From GCA-2733415 sp049609325 (GTDB lineage: Bacteria > Bacteroidota > Bacteroidia > Flavobacteriales > Flavobacteriaceae), in assembly GCA_049609325.1 (NCBI GenBank), contig JBMYYK010000006.1:7008-71007 (forward strand): a stretch of 64,000 nucleotides of DNA, read 5' to 3'. The notes beneath the pieces were generated by a model that saw only the letters and a program-made list of their open reading frames with translations, was not told the origin of the DNA and searched no databases. Shown here piece by piece: positions 24,602 to 33,659 of the stretch; position 1 is the first letter of the stretch, and each line of letters begins with the position of its first letter. A program made the position numbers and the translations under genes.

Positions 24602-25390
24602 TTAATACAGGTCTTTTGGAATTTCGCAAACAGGTATAGGTTGCATTTTATGTTGGTTACGTCTGTTGTAACTTGTGTAGATGTTAAATACGTCTAATTC
24701 TCTTCCTGAAAAATCATCAGCAGTTTTTCCTTCATCGTGCATTTTCATAGCCCATTCTAGTTCATCATAGTTTGCGCCAATTTGATCTTCATCACTTCTA
24801 GCATCACCAAATAACCCGTCAGACGGTTTTGCTATTTTAATGCTGTTACAAACGCCTAAGGTTTCAGCTAATAAATAGACTTCAGATTTCATCAGGTCAG
24901 CAATCGGGCTTAAGTCTACTCCGCCATCGCCATATTTGGTGTAAAATCCAACACCAAAATCTTCTACTTTGTTTCCAGTTCCAGCAACAAGCCTGCCTAA
25001 TAGCCCAGCGTAATAATACAACGTGGTCATGCGTAAACGTGCTCTGGTATTGGCAAGAGCCATATCAACAACGTCTTGTTTGCCTTCTAGAGATACTTCT
25101 GTTTTGAATTCTTCAAACACAGGAGTCAAATCAGCTCTTGTGTCGGTGACATTCGGGAAACGGTTTTTCAAATCGGCAATATGCTCTTGAGCTCTGCTAA
25201 CATGACTAGGGGCCTGATGAATCGGCATTTCAATACACAATACAGGAAGTCCGGTTTTTGCACATAGTGTAGAGGTTACGGCTGAATCTATACCGCCAGA
25301 AATTCCCACAACAAAACCGTTAACATTAGCTTTGTTAGCATAATCTTTTAACCAGTTTACAATATGATTGATGACTTTTTCTGTTTGCAT
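24602..25390 (-). CDS. nadE: NAD(+) synthase, ammonia-dependent type
   Basis: NadE adenylates nicotinate-adenine dinucleotide and amidates it to NAD. The 262-residue protein has the PP-loop 'GISGGIDSAVTSTLC', 'NTRARLRMTTLYYYAG', 'LVAGTGNKVEDFGVGFYTKY' and 'DGLFGDARSDEDQIG'. There is no N-terminal glutaminase domain, so it uses free ammonia or an external source. It is single on its strand and divergent from gldB. Confidence 0.95.
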   Translation of the reverse strand: MQTEKVINHIVNWLKDYANKANVNGFVVGISGGIDSAVTSTLCAKTGLPVLCIEMPIHQAPSHVSRAQEHIADLKNRFPNVTDTRADLTPVFEEFKTEVSLEGKQDVVDMALANTRARLRMTTLYYYAGLLGRLVAGTGNKVEDFGVGFYTKYGDGGVDLSPIADLMKSEVYLLAETLGVCNSIKIAKPSDGLFGDARSDEDQIGANYDELEWAMKMHDEGKTADDFSGRELDVFNIYTSYNRRNQHKMQPIPVCEIPKDLY

Positions 25391-25503
25391 AATGACTTTC
25401 TTTATGATTGTTGTTTAAGTAACAATCTATTGTTTAAATTTGTCTTGCTCGAAAATAATTATTATTTCTAACACTTGTAAAATTTTAGAAATGTTTTTTC
25501 GTT

Positions 25504-26493
25504 ATGTTTATTAATACAAAGAAAAATATGTTGCAGAAGTTGTTTTTATCAATACTTTTTATGGGGATACTATCGTGTTCTGATGACTATAAAACGCCAG
25601 AAGATATCTCAAGTATTGAAATGGATGTTAAGGTGAAACGTTTTGATAAAGATTTTCTGAATGCTAATGTGAATTCGTTTGGAGACCTGAAGCGTAACTA
25701 TCCATATTTTATCCCTCGTAATATTTCTAATGTTGACAGTTTATGGCGAGAAAAGAAACTGGATACCATAGAGCAGGAGTTGCTAACTGAATCGGTGAAA
25801 AAATTCCCAGATTTTGATAAGCAAACAGCGGAGTTAAACTTGCTATTCAAGCATATAAAATATAATTTCCCCGAATTTGAAACTCCTGAAGTGGTTACCT
25901 CAACATCTATGGTGTCGTATCGAGATAAAATATTGTTGCAAAATAATATTTTATTGATTGCTATAGACACATATTTAGGTGCTGACCATAAGTTTTATGC
26001 TGGGATTCCTCAATACATTTCTGCTCAATTAAAAGAAGAATTATTGGTGTCTGATGTGGCAGAAGTATATGCTAAACAGTATGTGCATACAAGTAATGAG
26101 CGCTCTTTTTTAGCGCAGATGATTTATTTTGGTAAGCTGTTGTATTTAAAAGATAAGTTCATGCCTTTTCAGTCTGAATATAGGCGAATTGGATATTCAG
26201 AAGAGGAGTTGAATTGGGCTAAAGCAAATGAGTCTGAAATTTGGAGTTATTTTATAGAAAAGGATATTCTATTTAGTACAGATACCGCTTTAGCTGGGCG
26301 TTTTATTGCCCCTGCACCATTTTCTAAGTTTTATTTAGAGTTAGATAGTGAATCGCCAGGAATGTTAGGGCGCTATATAGGTTGGCAGATTGTCAGGTCA
26401 TTTATGAAAAAGAATGATGTATCTTTGCGCGAACTTGCTACAATGAGTAGTAAAGAATTGTTTGATAAATCTAAATACAAACCAGAACAATAA
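25504..26493 (+). CDS. gldB: Gliding motility lipoprotein GldB
   Basis: The 329-residue protein begins with a lipoprotein signal ending in the lipobox 'GILSCS', so it is lipid-anchored. The body ('DVKVKRFDKDFL', 'YPYFIPRNIS', 'LFKHIKYNFPEFETP', 'GRYIGWQIVRSFM') matches GldB, which F. johnsoniae needs for gliding. The biochemical role is unclear. A second Met at 25528 would shorten the signal peptide. gldC starts on the last base of its stop codon, so the two are co-translated. Confidence 0.9.
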   Translation: MFINTKKNMLQKLFLSILFMGILSCSDDYKTPEDISSIEMDVKVKRFDKDFLNANVNSFGDLKRNYPYFIPRNISNVDSLWREKKLDTIEQELLTESVKKFPDFDKQTAELNLLFKHIKYNFPEFETPEVVTSTSMVSYRDKILLQNNILLIAIDTYLGADHKFYAGIPQYISAQLKEELLVSDVAEVYAKQYVHTSNERSFLAQMIYFGKLLYLKDKFMPFQSEYRRIGYSEEELNWAKANESEIWSYFIEKDILFSTDTALAGRFIAPAPFSKFYLELDSESPGMLGRYIGWQIVRSFMKKNDVSLRELATMSSKELFDKSKYKPEQ

Positions 26494-26825
26494 TGTCAAA
26501 AATTACTTCAGAAATAGTACTTAATATTGAACTTGATGAAAACAGAGTTCCAGAACAATTAAGTTTTACTGCTAAAGATGGTGGTGTAGAAAATCAGGCG
26601 TCTAAGGCTATGATGCTATCTGTATGGGATGCCGAAAAACAGGAGTCTTTACGTATTGATTTGTGGACTAAAGATATGCCAGTAGATCAAATGAAGGTGT
26701 TTTTTCATCAAACTTTAGTGAGTATGTCAGAGTCATACCAACGTGCTACACAAGATGAAAAAATGGCTCTAACCATGAAAGACTTTTGTGATTACTTTGC
26801 AGAAAAATTAGAGTTAAAAAAGTAA
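26493..26825 (+). CDS. gldC: Gliding motility protein GldC
   Basis: A 110-residue cytoplasmic-looking protein matching GldC ('IELDENRVPEQLSFTAKDGG', 'LRIDLWTKDMPVDQMKVFFH'). In F. johnsoniae gldC lies beside gldB, and its loss impairs gliding. It has no signal peptide or membrane segment. It overlaps gldB by 1 base and is followed by a bidirectional terminator shared with convergent engB. Confidence 0.9.
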   Translation: MSKITSEIVLNIELDENRVPEQLSFTAKDGGVENQASKAMMLSVWDAEKQESLRIDLWTKDMPVDQMKVFFHQTLVSMSESYQRATQDEKMALTMKDFCDYFAEKLELKK

Positions 26826-26828
26826 ACT

Positions 26829-26860
26829 AAAAAAGCCCTATTGTTATTAGGGCTTTTTTT
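26829..26860. terminator. Bidirectional terminator between gldC and engB
   Basis: AAAAAAGCCCTA (26829-26840) pairs with TAGGGCTTTTTT (26848-26859) around a 7-base loop. Runs of A on the left and T on the right let it serve both convergent genes. Confidence 0.88.
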
Positions 26861-27465
26861 TATGAATTGTTCATGGAGTTGTTAATAGCGTCAATGTAAT
26901 TGAGTAGCTCTTCTTTTCCGTGGTAATTGCTTGAAGAAGTTACAAAGTGTTGTGGACATTCTTCCCAAGTCTCTAGCATAATCTCTCTATATCTAGCAAC
27001 GTTACGCTTTAAAGCTTCAGGTTTTAGTTTATCGGCTTTAGTGAAAATGATGTTAAAAGGTACCTGATTGATACCCAACCACTCCATAAACTCCAAGTCA
27101 ACTTTTTGTGGTTCATGTCTACAGTCAACTAACACAAAAGCACAAAGCATCTGTTCACGTTTTTCGAAATAATCGGTAATAAATTTCTGAAATGTTTTTT
27201 TAGATTTTTTTGATACTCGTGCATACCCGTACCCAGGTAAATCAACTAAAAACCAATTTTTATTAATGATAAAATGATTGATGAGTTGTGTTTTTCCTGG
27301 TTTTCCTGAAGTTTTTGCTAAACTTTTTTTGTTGGTAAGCATGTTGATAAGCGATGACTTACCTACGTTAGAACGCCCTATAAACGCATATTCAGGTAAC
27401 CTGTCTTTTGGGCATTTGGCAACTACAGAGTTGCTCACTACAAATTCAGCAGATTTAATTTTCAT
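26860..27465 (-). CDS. engB: Ribosome biogenesis GTP-binding protein EngB (YihA/YsxC)
   Basis: A 201-residue GTPase involved in 50S assembly. G1 'GRSNVGKSSLIN', G2 around 'SGKPGKTQLINHF', G3 'DLPGYGYARVSK', G4 'TKADK' and G5 'TSSS' are all present. It is single-gene length for the family and the start 'MKIKSAEFVVSN' is typical. It is preceded on the same strand by an alpha/beta hydrolase gene, 36 bases away. Confidence 0.95.
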   Translation of the reverse strand: MKIKSAEFVVSNSVVAKCPKDRLPEYAFIGRSNVGKSSLINMLTNKKSLAKTSGKPGKTQLINHFIINKNWFLVDLPGYGYARVSKKSKKTFQKFITDYFEKREQMLCAFVLVDCRHEPQKVDLEFMEWLGINQVPFNIIFTKADKLKPEALKRNVARYREIMLETWEECPQHFVTSSSNYHGKEELLNYIDAINNSMNNS

Positions 27466-27501
27466 ATCAAGATTCCGTTATTTGTGGTTGTGAGCTGTAT
27501 G

Positions 27502-28266
27502 TTATAGTTGTCTGTCTGTTAGCCATTTGTCAAGAAGGCTATTAAATGTGTCAGGATGTTCCATCATAGCGGCGTGTCCGCATTTATCAATCCAATATAA
27601 ATTTGAATCAGGAAGTAATTCATGAAATTCATCAGCAACATTTGGTGGAGTAACGGTATCGTTTTTCCCCCAAATGATACATGTAGGTTGCGTCATGTTT
27701 GGCAAATCCTTAGCCATATTGTGTCTGATGGCACTTTTTGCAATAGCTAAAGTTCTGATTAATTTGTTTCTATCATTAACCGTGTCATACACTTCATCAA
27801 CAATTTCTTTGGTGGCAATTTTCGGATCGTAGAATACGTCTTCTGCTTTTTTCTTGATGAAGTCATAATCCCCTCGTTTAGGGTATCCGCTCCCCATAGC
27901 ACTTTCATATAAACCTGAACTCCCTGTAATAACTAACGCTTTAACGTATTCAGGGTACATTTTAGAAAAATACAATCCTATGTGTCCGCCCAATGAATTC
28001 CCGAGTAAAATGACATTATTCAGGCCTTTATGGTCAAGAAAATCTTTAACGTAATTGGCGTAGCTCTTTACATTAGTTTTCAATAAAGATAGCTTGTATA
28101 TAGGTAATTCCGGAATGATGATTTTATAGCCTTTTTTAGGAAAATAATTTGTGACCCCTTCAAAATTACTTAATCCTCCCATCAAGCCGTGTAACACGAC
28201 AATTGGTGTGCCTTCACCGGCTTCGATAAAATTATATTCCTTTTCTTTTTTCAGTGTAAACTTCAT
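27502..28266 (-). CDS. Alpha/beta hydrolase
   Basis: The 254-residue protein has the alpha/beta-hydrolase fold: oxyanion-hole 'VVLHGLMGG' near residue 25, nucleophile elbow 'LLGNSLGGHIGL' (the Ser in GNSLG), acid in 'IIWGKNDTVTPP' and the closing His in 'IDKCGHAAMMEHPDTF'. No signal peptide is seen. Substrate cannot be told. It precedes engB and shares its upstream region with divergent mraZ. Confidence 0.87.
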   Translation of the reverse strand: MKFTLKKEKEYNFIEAGEGTPIVVLHGLMGGLSNFEGVTNYFPKKGYKIIIPELPIYKLSLLKTNVKSYANYVKDFLDHKGLNNVILLGNSLGGHIGLYFSKMYPEYVKALVITGSSGLYESAMGSGYPKRGDYDFIKKKAEDVFYDPKIATKEIVDEVYDTVNDRNKLIRTLAIAKSAIRHNMAKDLPNMTQPTCIIWGKNDTVTPPNVADEFHELLPDSNLYWIDKCGHAAMMEHPDTFNSLLDKWLTDRQL

Positions 28267-28326
28267 AACATAATGTTGTACAATTAGCCGTTGTAATATT
28301 GGTTAAAGCTAATGTTTACTAGTTGG

Positions 28327-28334
28327 CAAATCTA
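28327..28334 (-). promoter_or_regulatory. Candidate -7 element for the alpha/beta hydrolase gene
   Basis: The minus strand reads TAGATTTG, a TAnnTTTG match, 61 bases before the start codon. The -33 TTG is not clear. Confidence 0.35.
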
Positions 28335-28440
28335 CGCTTTTTTTTTGACATGGCTTGAACTGTATTATGCTTGTTGTTATGAATTCGTTAAGGTTTTTAA
28401 CAGTCTCATTATGCAGTATTTACAGTATTTGGGTGTGTAG

Positions 28441-28490
28441 GTGGTAAAACTTATTAACAAAGTGGGGTAATGTGGTAAAATGTGGTAAAA
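28441..28490 (+). promoter_or_regulatory. MraZ operator: repeated GTGG boxes
   Basis: GTGG-starting boxes occur at 28441, 28462, 28472 and 28482. The last three are contiguous 10-bp direct repeats (GTGGGGTAAT, GTGGTAAAAT, GTGGTAAAAT), the arrangement MraZ proteins bind in other bacteria to regulate their own dcw operon. They lie where the -33 region of the promoter at 28498 would be, so MraZ binding should repress. Confidence 0.75.
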
Positions 28491-28497
28491 TTCTTCA

Positions 28498-28505
28498 TAT
28501 CTTTG
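28498..28505 (+). promoter_or_regulatory. -7 element of the mraZ/dcw promoter
   Basis: TATCTTTG is a perfect TAnnTTTG. Transcription would begin near 28512, after the upstream GTG at 28472 but before the GTG at 28532, which supports the latter as the mraZ start. The -33 position is occupied by the MraZ boxes. Confidence 0.55.
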
Positions 28506-28531
28506 AAAAAAGAATAGACGAGTTAAATAGC

Positions 28532-29005
28532 GTGATAAATTTAATAGGGACATACGAATGTAAAATTGATGCTAAGGGACGTGTGATGCTACCTGCTGCA
28601 TTGAAAAAGCAGTTGTCACCTGTTTTGGAAAATGGATTTGTATTGAAGAGATCTGTTTTTCAACCATGTTTAGAATTGTACCCTATTGAAGAATGGAATG
28701 TGTTAATGCAGAAAGTCAACAAACTTAACAGGTTTGATAGGAAGAATAATGACTTTGTAAGGCGATTAACTGCAGGAGTGAAAATGATTGAATTGGACAG
28801 CTCTGGAAGGTTATTGGTTGCAAAAGATTTGATTGGATATTCAGGATTGGAGAAAGAAATTGTGATTTCTTCAGCAGTGAATATTCTTGAAATATGGGAC
28901 AAAGAGAAATACGAAGAAGTTATAGATGACGCAACGGGGTCATTCGCTGATTTGGCAGAAGAAGTAATGGGAAGTAAAAACGACGATTTAGATGGAATAT
29001 CATAA
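28532..29005 (+). CDS. mraZ: Transcriptional regulator MraZ
   Basis: MraZ is the AbrB-like regulator at the head of the division and cell-wall cluster. With the GTG at 28532 the protein is 157 residues, starting 'INLIGTYECKIDAKGRVMLP' and carrying the two SpoVT/AbrB repeats, each with a 'DxxGR' turn ('DAKGRVMLP', 'DSSGRLLVA'). The frame is open further upstream to a GTG at 28472, but that codon is inside the operator repeats and before the likely transcription start, so it is rejected. It overlaps rsmH by 14 bases. Confidence 0.92.
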   Translation: MINLIGTYECKIDAKGRVMLPAALKKQLSPVLENGFVLKRSVFQPCLELYPIEEWNVLMQKVNKLNRFDRKNNDFVRRLTAGVKMIELDSSGRLLVAKDLIGYSGLEKEIVISSAVNILEIWDKEKYEEVIDDATGSFADLAEEVMGSKNDDLDGIS

Positions 29006-29891
29006 TCCGGTATTGTTAAAGGAAACTGTTGATGGGTTAAATATTAATCCTGATGGAGTGTATGTAGATGTAACGTTTGGTGGTGGTGGCCATTCAAAAG
29101 AAATCTTGTCTCGTTTAAGTAGTAAAGGGCGTTTGTTTGCATTTGATCAAGATGAAGATGCGTTAAATAATGCTATTGATGACGAGCGATTTACGTTAAT
29201 ACATGAAAATTTTAGGTTTATAAAACGATTTTTAAGGTTTCATGGTGTAAGAAAAGTAGATGGGATTCTTGGTGATTTTGGTGTGTCGTCACATCAATTT
29301 GATGAAGCAGGTAGAGGGTTTTCTATTCGTTTTGACGCAGAGTTGGATATGAGAATGAGTAAGAAAATGTCAACGTCAGCTTATGAAGTTGTAAATGATT
29401 ATACCGAAGAAGATCTAAGGCGCATGTTTTCTGTATATGGCGAATTGACCAATGCAAAAGCTATTGCGGCAAAAATTGTAGCGTCTCGTGATGAAGAAAT
29501 TAAAACTATTGCTGATTTAAAAACTGTAGTGAGTAGTTTTTTACCTAAAGATGCAGAGCATAAGGTCTTGGCAAAAATCTTTCAGGCAATTAGAATAGAG
29601 GTTAATGAGGAGTTGGCGGTGATTGAAGAGTTCTTGTTGCAAACTCCAGAATTATTAGATGTTGGAGGGCGTTTAAGCTTGATCTCGTATCATTCGTTAG
29701 AAGATAGATTGGTGAAGCGCTTTATTAGGGGTGGTATGTTTGAAGGGGAGCCAGAAAAAGATTTTTACGGAAACATTTCTGTTCCTTTTAAGAAAAAAGG
29801 GAAGATGATTGTGCCTTCGCAAGAGGAAATAAAGATAAATAACCGAGCGAGAAGTGCAAAACTCAGAATAGCAGAACGCATTGAAGACTAA
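28992..29891 (+). CDS. rsmH: 16S rRNA (cytosine-1402-N4)-methyltransferase
   Basis: RsmH methylates C1402 of 16S rRNA. The 299-residue protein has the start 'YHNPVLLKETVDGLNI', the AdoMet loop 'VDVTFGGGGHSKEIL', 'FDQDEDA', 'GILGDFGVSSHQFDEAGRGF', 'RLSLISYHSLEDRLVKRF' and a C-terminal 'NNRARSAKLRIAER'. It is the second gene of the dcw cluster and overlaps mraZ and ftsL at its ends. Confidence 0.96.
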   Translation: MEYHNPVLLKETVDGLNINPDGVYVDVTFGGGGHSKEILSRLSSKGRLFAFDQDEDALNNAIDDERFTLIHENFRFIKRFLRFHGVRKVDGILGDFGVSSHQFDEAGRGFSIRFDAELDMRMSKKMSTSAYEVVNDYTEEDLRRMFSVYGELTNAKAIAAKIVASRDEEIKTIADLKTVVSSFLPKDAEHKVLAKIFQAIRIEVNEELAVIEEFLLQTPELLDVGGRLSLISYHSLEDRLVKRFIRGGMFEGEPEKDFYGNISVPFKKKGKMIVPSQEEIKINNRARSAKLRIAERIED

Positions 29892-30195
29892 AATTGTAAA
29901 CATATTAAAAGGGCGCTTTTTAGTTGATGACGATGCTGTAAAACACTGGAGGTTTATTGGGTTTACAATACTCTTGGTTTTAATTATGATTGCGAGTTCT
30001 CATAATGCAGAAAATAAAGTGTATGAGATTGGTAAATTGGATAAAAAGGTGAAAGAGTTGAGGTCTGAATATGTTGATTTGAGATCGCAATTAATGAAGT
30101 TGAAAATGGAGTCAAAGGTGTCAGAAAAAATGTTGGTTCGCGGGTTAAAATCTTCAGAAGAGCCACCAAAAAAAATACGAGTAATAGAAAAATAG
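29881..30195 (+). CDS. ftsL: FtsL-like cell division protein
   Basis: A 104-residue bitopic protein: short cytoplasmic start, one membrane helix (about 26-42, 'IGFTILLVLIMIASSH') and a periplasmic coiled coil ('IGKLDKKVKELRSEYVDLRS'). Position between rsmH and the penicillin-binding protein and this topology identify it as the FtsL equivalent, which joins FtsQ and the transpeptidase in the divisome. Sequence identity to other FtsL proteins is weak, as usual. The start is TTG at 29881, within the end of rsmH. Confidence 0.82.
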   Translation: MKTKIVNILKGRFLVDDDAVKHWRFIGFTILLVLIMIASSHNAENKVYEIGKLDKKVKELRSEYVDLRSQLMKLKMESKVSEKMLVRGLKSSEEPPKKIRVIEK

Positions 30196-30196
30196 T

Positions 30197-32188
30197 TTGG
30201 TTGTGTCAGTCACCAATAAGCACATATTGAATAGGTTGTATCTAGTGGTCCTAACGTTTTTAGTGATCGCACTTTGTATTGTGTACAAATTGATAAGTAT
30301 TCAATATGTACATGGTGACAAGTATAGGGATTTGGCCTTGCAACGAACAGTTAAAAAAGATGTTATTAAGGCAAATAGGGGGAGTATTTATGCAGATGAC
30401 GGAAGCCTGTTGGCTACCTCAGTGCCTAAATATGATATCCGTTTTGATGCGGTTACTGTATCTGAAAATAATTTTGTAAACAATCTAAACCCGTTATGTG
30501 ATTCGTTGGAATTGTTGTTGGGTAAAAGTGCATCGTACTATAAATCAAAATTAAAGAAGGCACGACGAAACAAGAATAGGTACACATTAATAGCTAGAAA
30601 TTTAGGATATTCAGAATACATCAAAATTAAAGGGTTTCCAATATTCAATCTAGGAGCTTATAAGGGCGGTATAATAGTAGAACAACATACAATTAGAGAG
30701 CATCCAATAGCAGAAATTGCTCGTAGAACAATTGGTTGGCAAGGTTCTGGAGCTGGGATAGAAGGAGCGTACGGAGAGGCTTATCTTAAAGGAGTAGATG
30801 GTAAACGACTAAAACAAAAAATAGCCAAAGGACAATATAAACCTATAAATGATGAAAATGAGATAGAGCCTAAAAATGGTTTAGATGTTGTGTCTACAAT
30901 CAATGTCAATATTCAAGATATAGCTCATCATGCATTGTTAAAACAATTAGAAAAATTTGAGGCAGAGCACGGAACAGTTGTGGTTATGGAAACTGCCACT
31001 GGAGAAGTTAAAGCGATTTCAAATTTAAAACGAAATTCTAAAGGGTATTACACTGAGCAATTAAATCATGCTGTTGGTGAATCTCATGAGCCAGGGTCTA
31101 CATTTAAGTTAATGGTTATGGTGGCGGCTTTAGAAGATAAGGCTATAGATTCAAGTACGGTTGTAGATACAGAAAAAGGAGTGTTGACATTCTACGGGAA
31201 ACACGTGCGAGATTCTAGAAAAGGCGGGTATGGAAAAATTTCTGCAGCACGTGCTTTTGAAGTGTCTTCAAATACAGGGTTTGTAAAAATAGTGCAAAGA
31301 GGATTTAAGAATGATCCTGAACGATTTGTTAACCGTCTCTACAATATGGGGTTAAATGAAAAGTTGGGGCTTTCTATAAAAGGAGAGGGAAGACCTATGA
31401 TTCCACATCCGAATGATAGAATATGGAGCGGTATATCGTTGCCATGGATGGCCTATGGTTATGGGGTGTCTTTAACGCCATTGCAAACATTAACATTTTA
31501 CAATGCTATTGCAAATAATGGTGAAATGGTTAAGCCGCGTTTTGTTAAGGAAATTAGAGATTTTAAAAGTAGTCAGCCAATAGAAGTGTTTGAAAAGGAG
31601 ATTTTAAATCCTAAAATATGTTCTGATGCTACTATAGGAAAAGTAAAAGAAATGATGAAAAATGTTGTAGTTCGTGGTACTGCAGCAAATATTTATTCTA
31701 AAGATTTTTCTATGGCAGGTAAAACCGGTACTTGTACAACTGACTATGGTGATAAAAAAGCTAAAAAGCAATATATAGCGTCGTTTTCAGGTTATTTTCC
31801 AGCAGAAAATCCTAAATATTCATGTATCGTAGTTATTCATAAACCTAAGACGTCTATAGGTTATTATGGTAATGTTGTAGCGGCACCAGTGTTTAAAACA
31901 ATTGCTCAAAAAATATATACAGATACCCCTTTAGTAGATGAGGTAGATATGGATTTTTCTGGTGATACGGCATTAAATAAAAACTACGAAGAGTATTTAG
32001 TACGTAGTAGAAAAGAATATAAAACTGTGCCAAATGTAGTTGGTATGAGTGGTATGGATGCCGTGTCGTTTTTGGAAAACTTAGGAATGAGGGTGTTTGT
32101 GAAGGGAAATGGAAAAGTGAAAAAGCAATCCTTAAATGTTGGAGAGAAAATAACAACAGCTAAAGAAATTGTATTGGAATTATCGTGA
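30197..32188 (+). CDS. ftsI: Division-specific penicillin-binding protein (FtsI-type) with PASTA domain
   Basis: This class B transpeptidase crosslinks septal peptidoglycan. A membrane anchor (14-34) precedes the PBP dimerisation domain ('ANRGSIYADDGSLLATS') and the transpeptidase domain with nucleophile motif S301-T-F-K304 in 'HEPGSTFKLM', 'SSNTGF' and 'AGKTGTC'. Residues about 605-663 form one PASTA domain ('VPNVVGMSGMDAVSFLENLG'), absent from E. coli FtsI but common in Bacteroidota and Gram-positive homologues. The start is TTG at 30197 or GTG at 30203. It overlaps murE by 4 bases. Confidence 0.93.
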   Translation: MVVSVTNKHILNRLYLVVLTFLVIALCIVYKLISIQYVHGDKYRDLALQRTVKKDVIKANRGSIYADDGSLLATSVPKYDIRFDAVTVSENNFVNNLNPLCDSLELLLGKSASYYKSKLKKARRNKNRYTLIARNLGYSEYIKIKGFPIFNLGAYKGGIIVEQHTIREHPIAEIARRTIGWQGSGAGIEGAYGEAYLKGVDGKRLKQKIAKGQYKPINDENEIEPKNGLDVVSTINVNIQDIAHHALLKQLEKFEAEHGTVVVMETATGEVKAISNLKRNSKGYYTEQLNHAVGESHEPGSTFKLMVMVAALEDKAIDSSTVVDTEKGVLTFYGKHVRDSRKGGYGKISAARAFEVSSNTGFVKIVQRGFKNDPERFVNRLYNMGLNEKLGLSIKGEGRPMIPHPNDRIWSGISLPWMAYGYGVSLTPLQTLTFYNAIANNGEMVKPRFVKEIRDFKSSQPIEVFEKEILNPKICSDATIGKVKEMMKNVVVRGTAANIYSKDFSMAGKTGTCTTDYGDKKAKKQYIASFSGYFPAENPKYSCIVVIHKPKTSIGYYGNVVAAPVFKTIAQKIYTDTPLVDEVDMDFSGDTALNKNYEEYLVRSRKEYKTVPNVVGMSGMDAVSFLENLGMRVFVKGNGKVKKQSLNVGEKITTAKEIVLELS

Positions 32189-33651
32189 AAAATTTAAAAG
32201 ACATATTGTATAAAGTGGCCATTGAGGCGATGGTAGGAGATTCAGATGTTCAAGTGTCAAAAATTGAATTTGATTCTAGAACCATTGCTTCAAATGATGT
32301 GTTTGTTGCTTTAAAAGGGACATTAGTTGATGGACATGAGTATATTTCTGTAGCTATTTCAAATGGCGCAAAGGTTGTAGTGTGTGAAGTAATGCCAGAA
32401 CTTAGACAGAGTGAAATCACTTATGTTAAAGTAGCAGATACAAATTTGGCTTTAGCAGTAATTTCAGCAAATTATTATGGTAATCCATCGGAACAATTGC
32501 AGTTAGTTGGAGTTACTGGGACTAATGGGAAAACAACAATAGCTACATTATTGTATCAGCAATTTAAAAATGCAGGATATAAAGTTGGTTTGCTTTCTAC
32601 GGTAAGAATTATGGTGGACGATGTAGAATATAAGGCTACACATACTACACCAGACTCGCTAACAATAAATAAATATTTGCAATTGATGAATGATGCTGGA
32701 GTTGAGTATTGCTTTATGGAAGTAAGTTCACACGGGATTCATCAAAAAAGAACAACAGGATTACATTTTAGAGGTGGGATTTTTACCAATTTATCACATG
32801 ATCATTTAGATTATCACGACACATTTGCTGAGTATAGAGATGTGAAAAAAGCGTTTTTTGATCAACTGCCTAAATCGGCGTTTGCCTTAACCAACATAGA
32901 TGATAAAAATGGTGAGGTGATGCTACAAAATACAAAAGCAAAAAAAGTAAGTTATGCATTAAAAAGTTATGCTGACTATAAAACTCAAATTCTCGAAAAT
33001 CAGTTTTCAGGATTGCTTTTGAAAATAAATGGTAATGAGGTTTGGACGAAGCTTATCGGGAGTTTTAATGCGTATAATTTGTTAGCTATATATGCTACAA
33101 GTGATTTACTAGGTTTAGAAAATCAAGAGAATTTACGTTTAATCAGTCTGTTAGAAAATGTAAGCGGTCGGTTTGAATATATAGTGTCAAAAGAGAAAAA
33201 AATAACAACAATTGTTGATTATGCCCATACACCAGACGCCTTGAAAAATGTGTTGGAAACCATCAATAATATCAGGACTGGTAATGAGCAATTAATTACT
33301 GTTGTAGGTTGTGGAGGGGATAGAGACAAAAGTAAGCGTCCGAAAATGGCAAATATTGCTTCGGTTATGAGTACAAAAGCGGTGTTTACAAGTGATAACC
33401 CGAGAACGGAAAATCCTGAGGCAATTATTGAAGATATGGAAGCTGGTGTTGCTCCAGAGAATTATAATAAAACACTAGCGATTACAAACAGAAAACAAGC
33501 AATTAAGTCGGCTTGTCAAATGGCAGATAGCAATGATATCATCTTGATTGCTGGTAAAGGTCATGAAACATACCAAGAAATTAATGGAGTGCGTCATGAT
33601 TTTGATGATTTAAAAATTGTAACCGAATTATTAACTCAATTAAATAAATAA
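32185..33651 (+). CDS. murE: UDP-MurNAc-tripeptide synthetase (meso-DAP type)
   Basis: MurE adds the third amino acid to UDP-MurNAc-L-Ala-D-Glu. The 488-residue protein has ATP loop 'GVTGTNGKTTIATLL', 'MEVSSHGIHQKRTTGL' and 'VDYAHTPDALKNVL'. The 'TSDNPRTENPEAII' segment carries DNPR, the motif that recognises meso-diaminopimelate, so the wall should be DAP-type. It overlaps the PBP gene by 4 bases. Confidence 0.96.
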   Translation: MKNLKDILYKVAIEAMVGDSDVQVSKIEFDSRTIASNDVFVALKGTLVDGHEYISVAISNGAKVVVCEVMPELRQSEITYVKVADTNLALAVISANYYGNPSEQLQLVGVTGTNGKTTIATLLYQQFKNAGYKVGLLSTVRIMVDDVEYKATHTTPDSLTINKYLQLMNDAGVEYCFMEVSSHGIHQKRTTGLHFRGGIFTNLSHDHLDYHDTFAEYRDVKKAFFDQLPKSAFALTNIDDKNGEVMLQNTKAKKVSYALKSYADYKTQILENQFSGLLLKINGNEVWTKLIGSFNAYNLLAIYATSDLLGLENQENLRLISLLENVSGRFEYIVSKEKKITTIVDYAHTPDALKNVLETINNIRTGNEQLITVVGCGGDRDKSKRPKMANIASVMSTKAVFTSDNPRTENPEAIIEDMEAGVAPENYNKTLAITNRKQAIKSACQMADSNDIILIAGKGHETYQEINGVRHDFDDLKIVTELLTQLNK

Positions 33652-33659
33652 GCAGAACA

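Noticed and set aside
28472..28531. Upstream extension of mraZ from a GTG at 28472
   Set aside because: The codon lies inside the GTGG operator repeats and before the probable transcription start; the extra 20 residues do not resemble MraZ.
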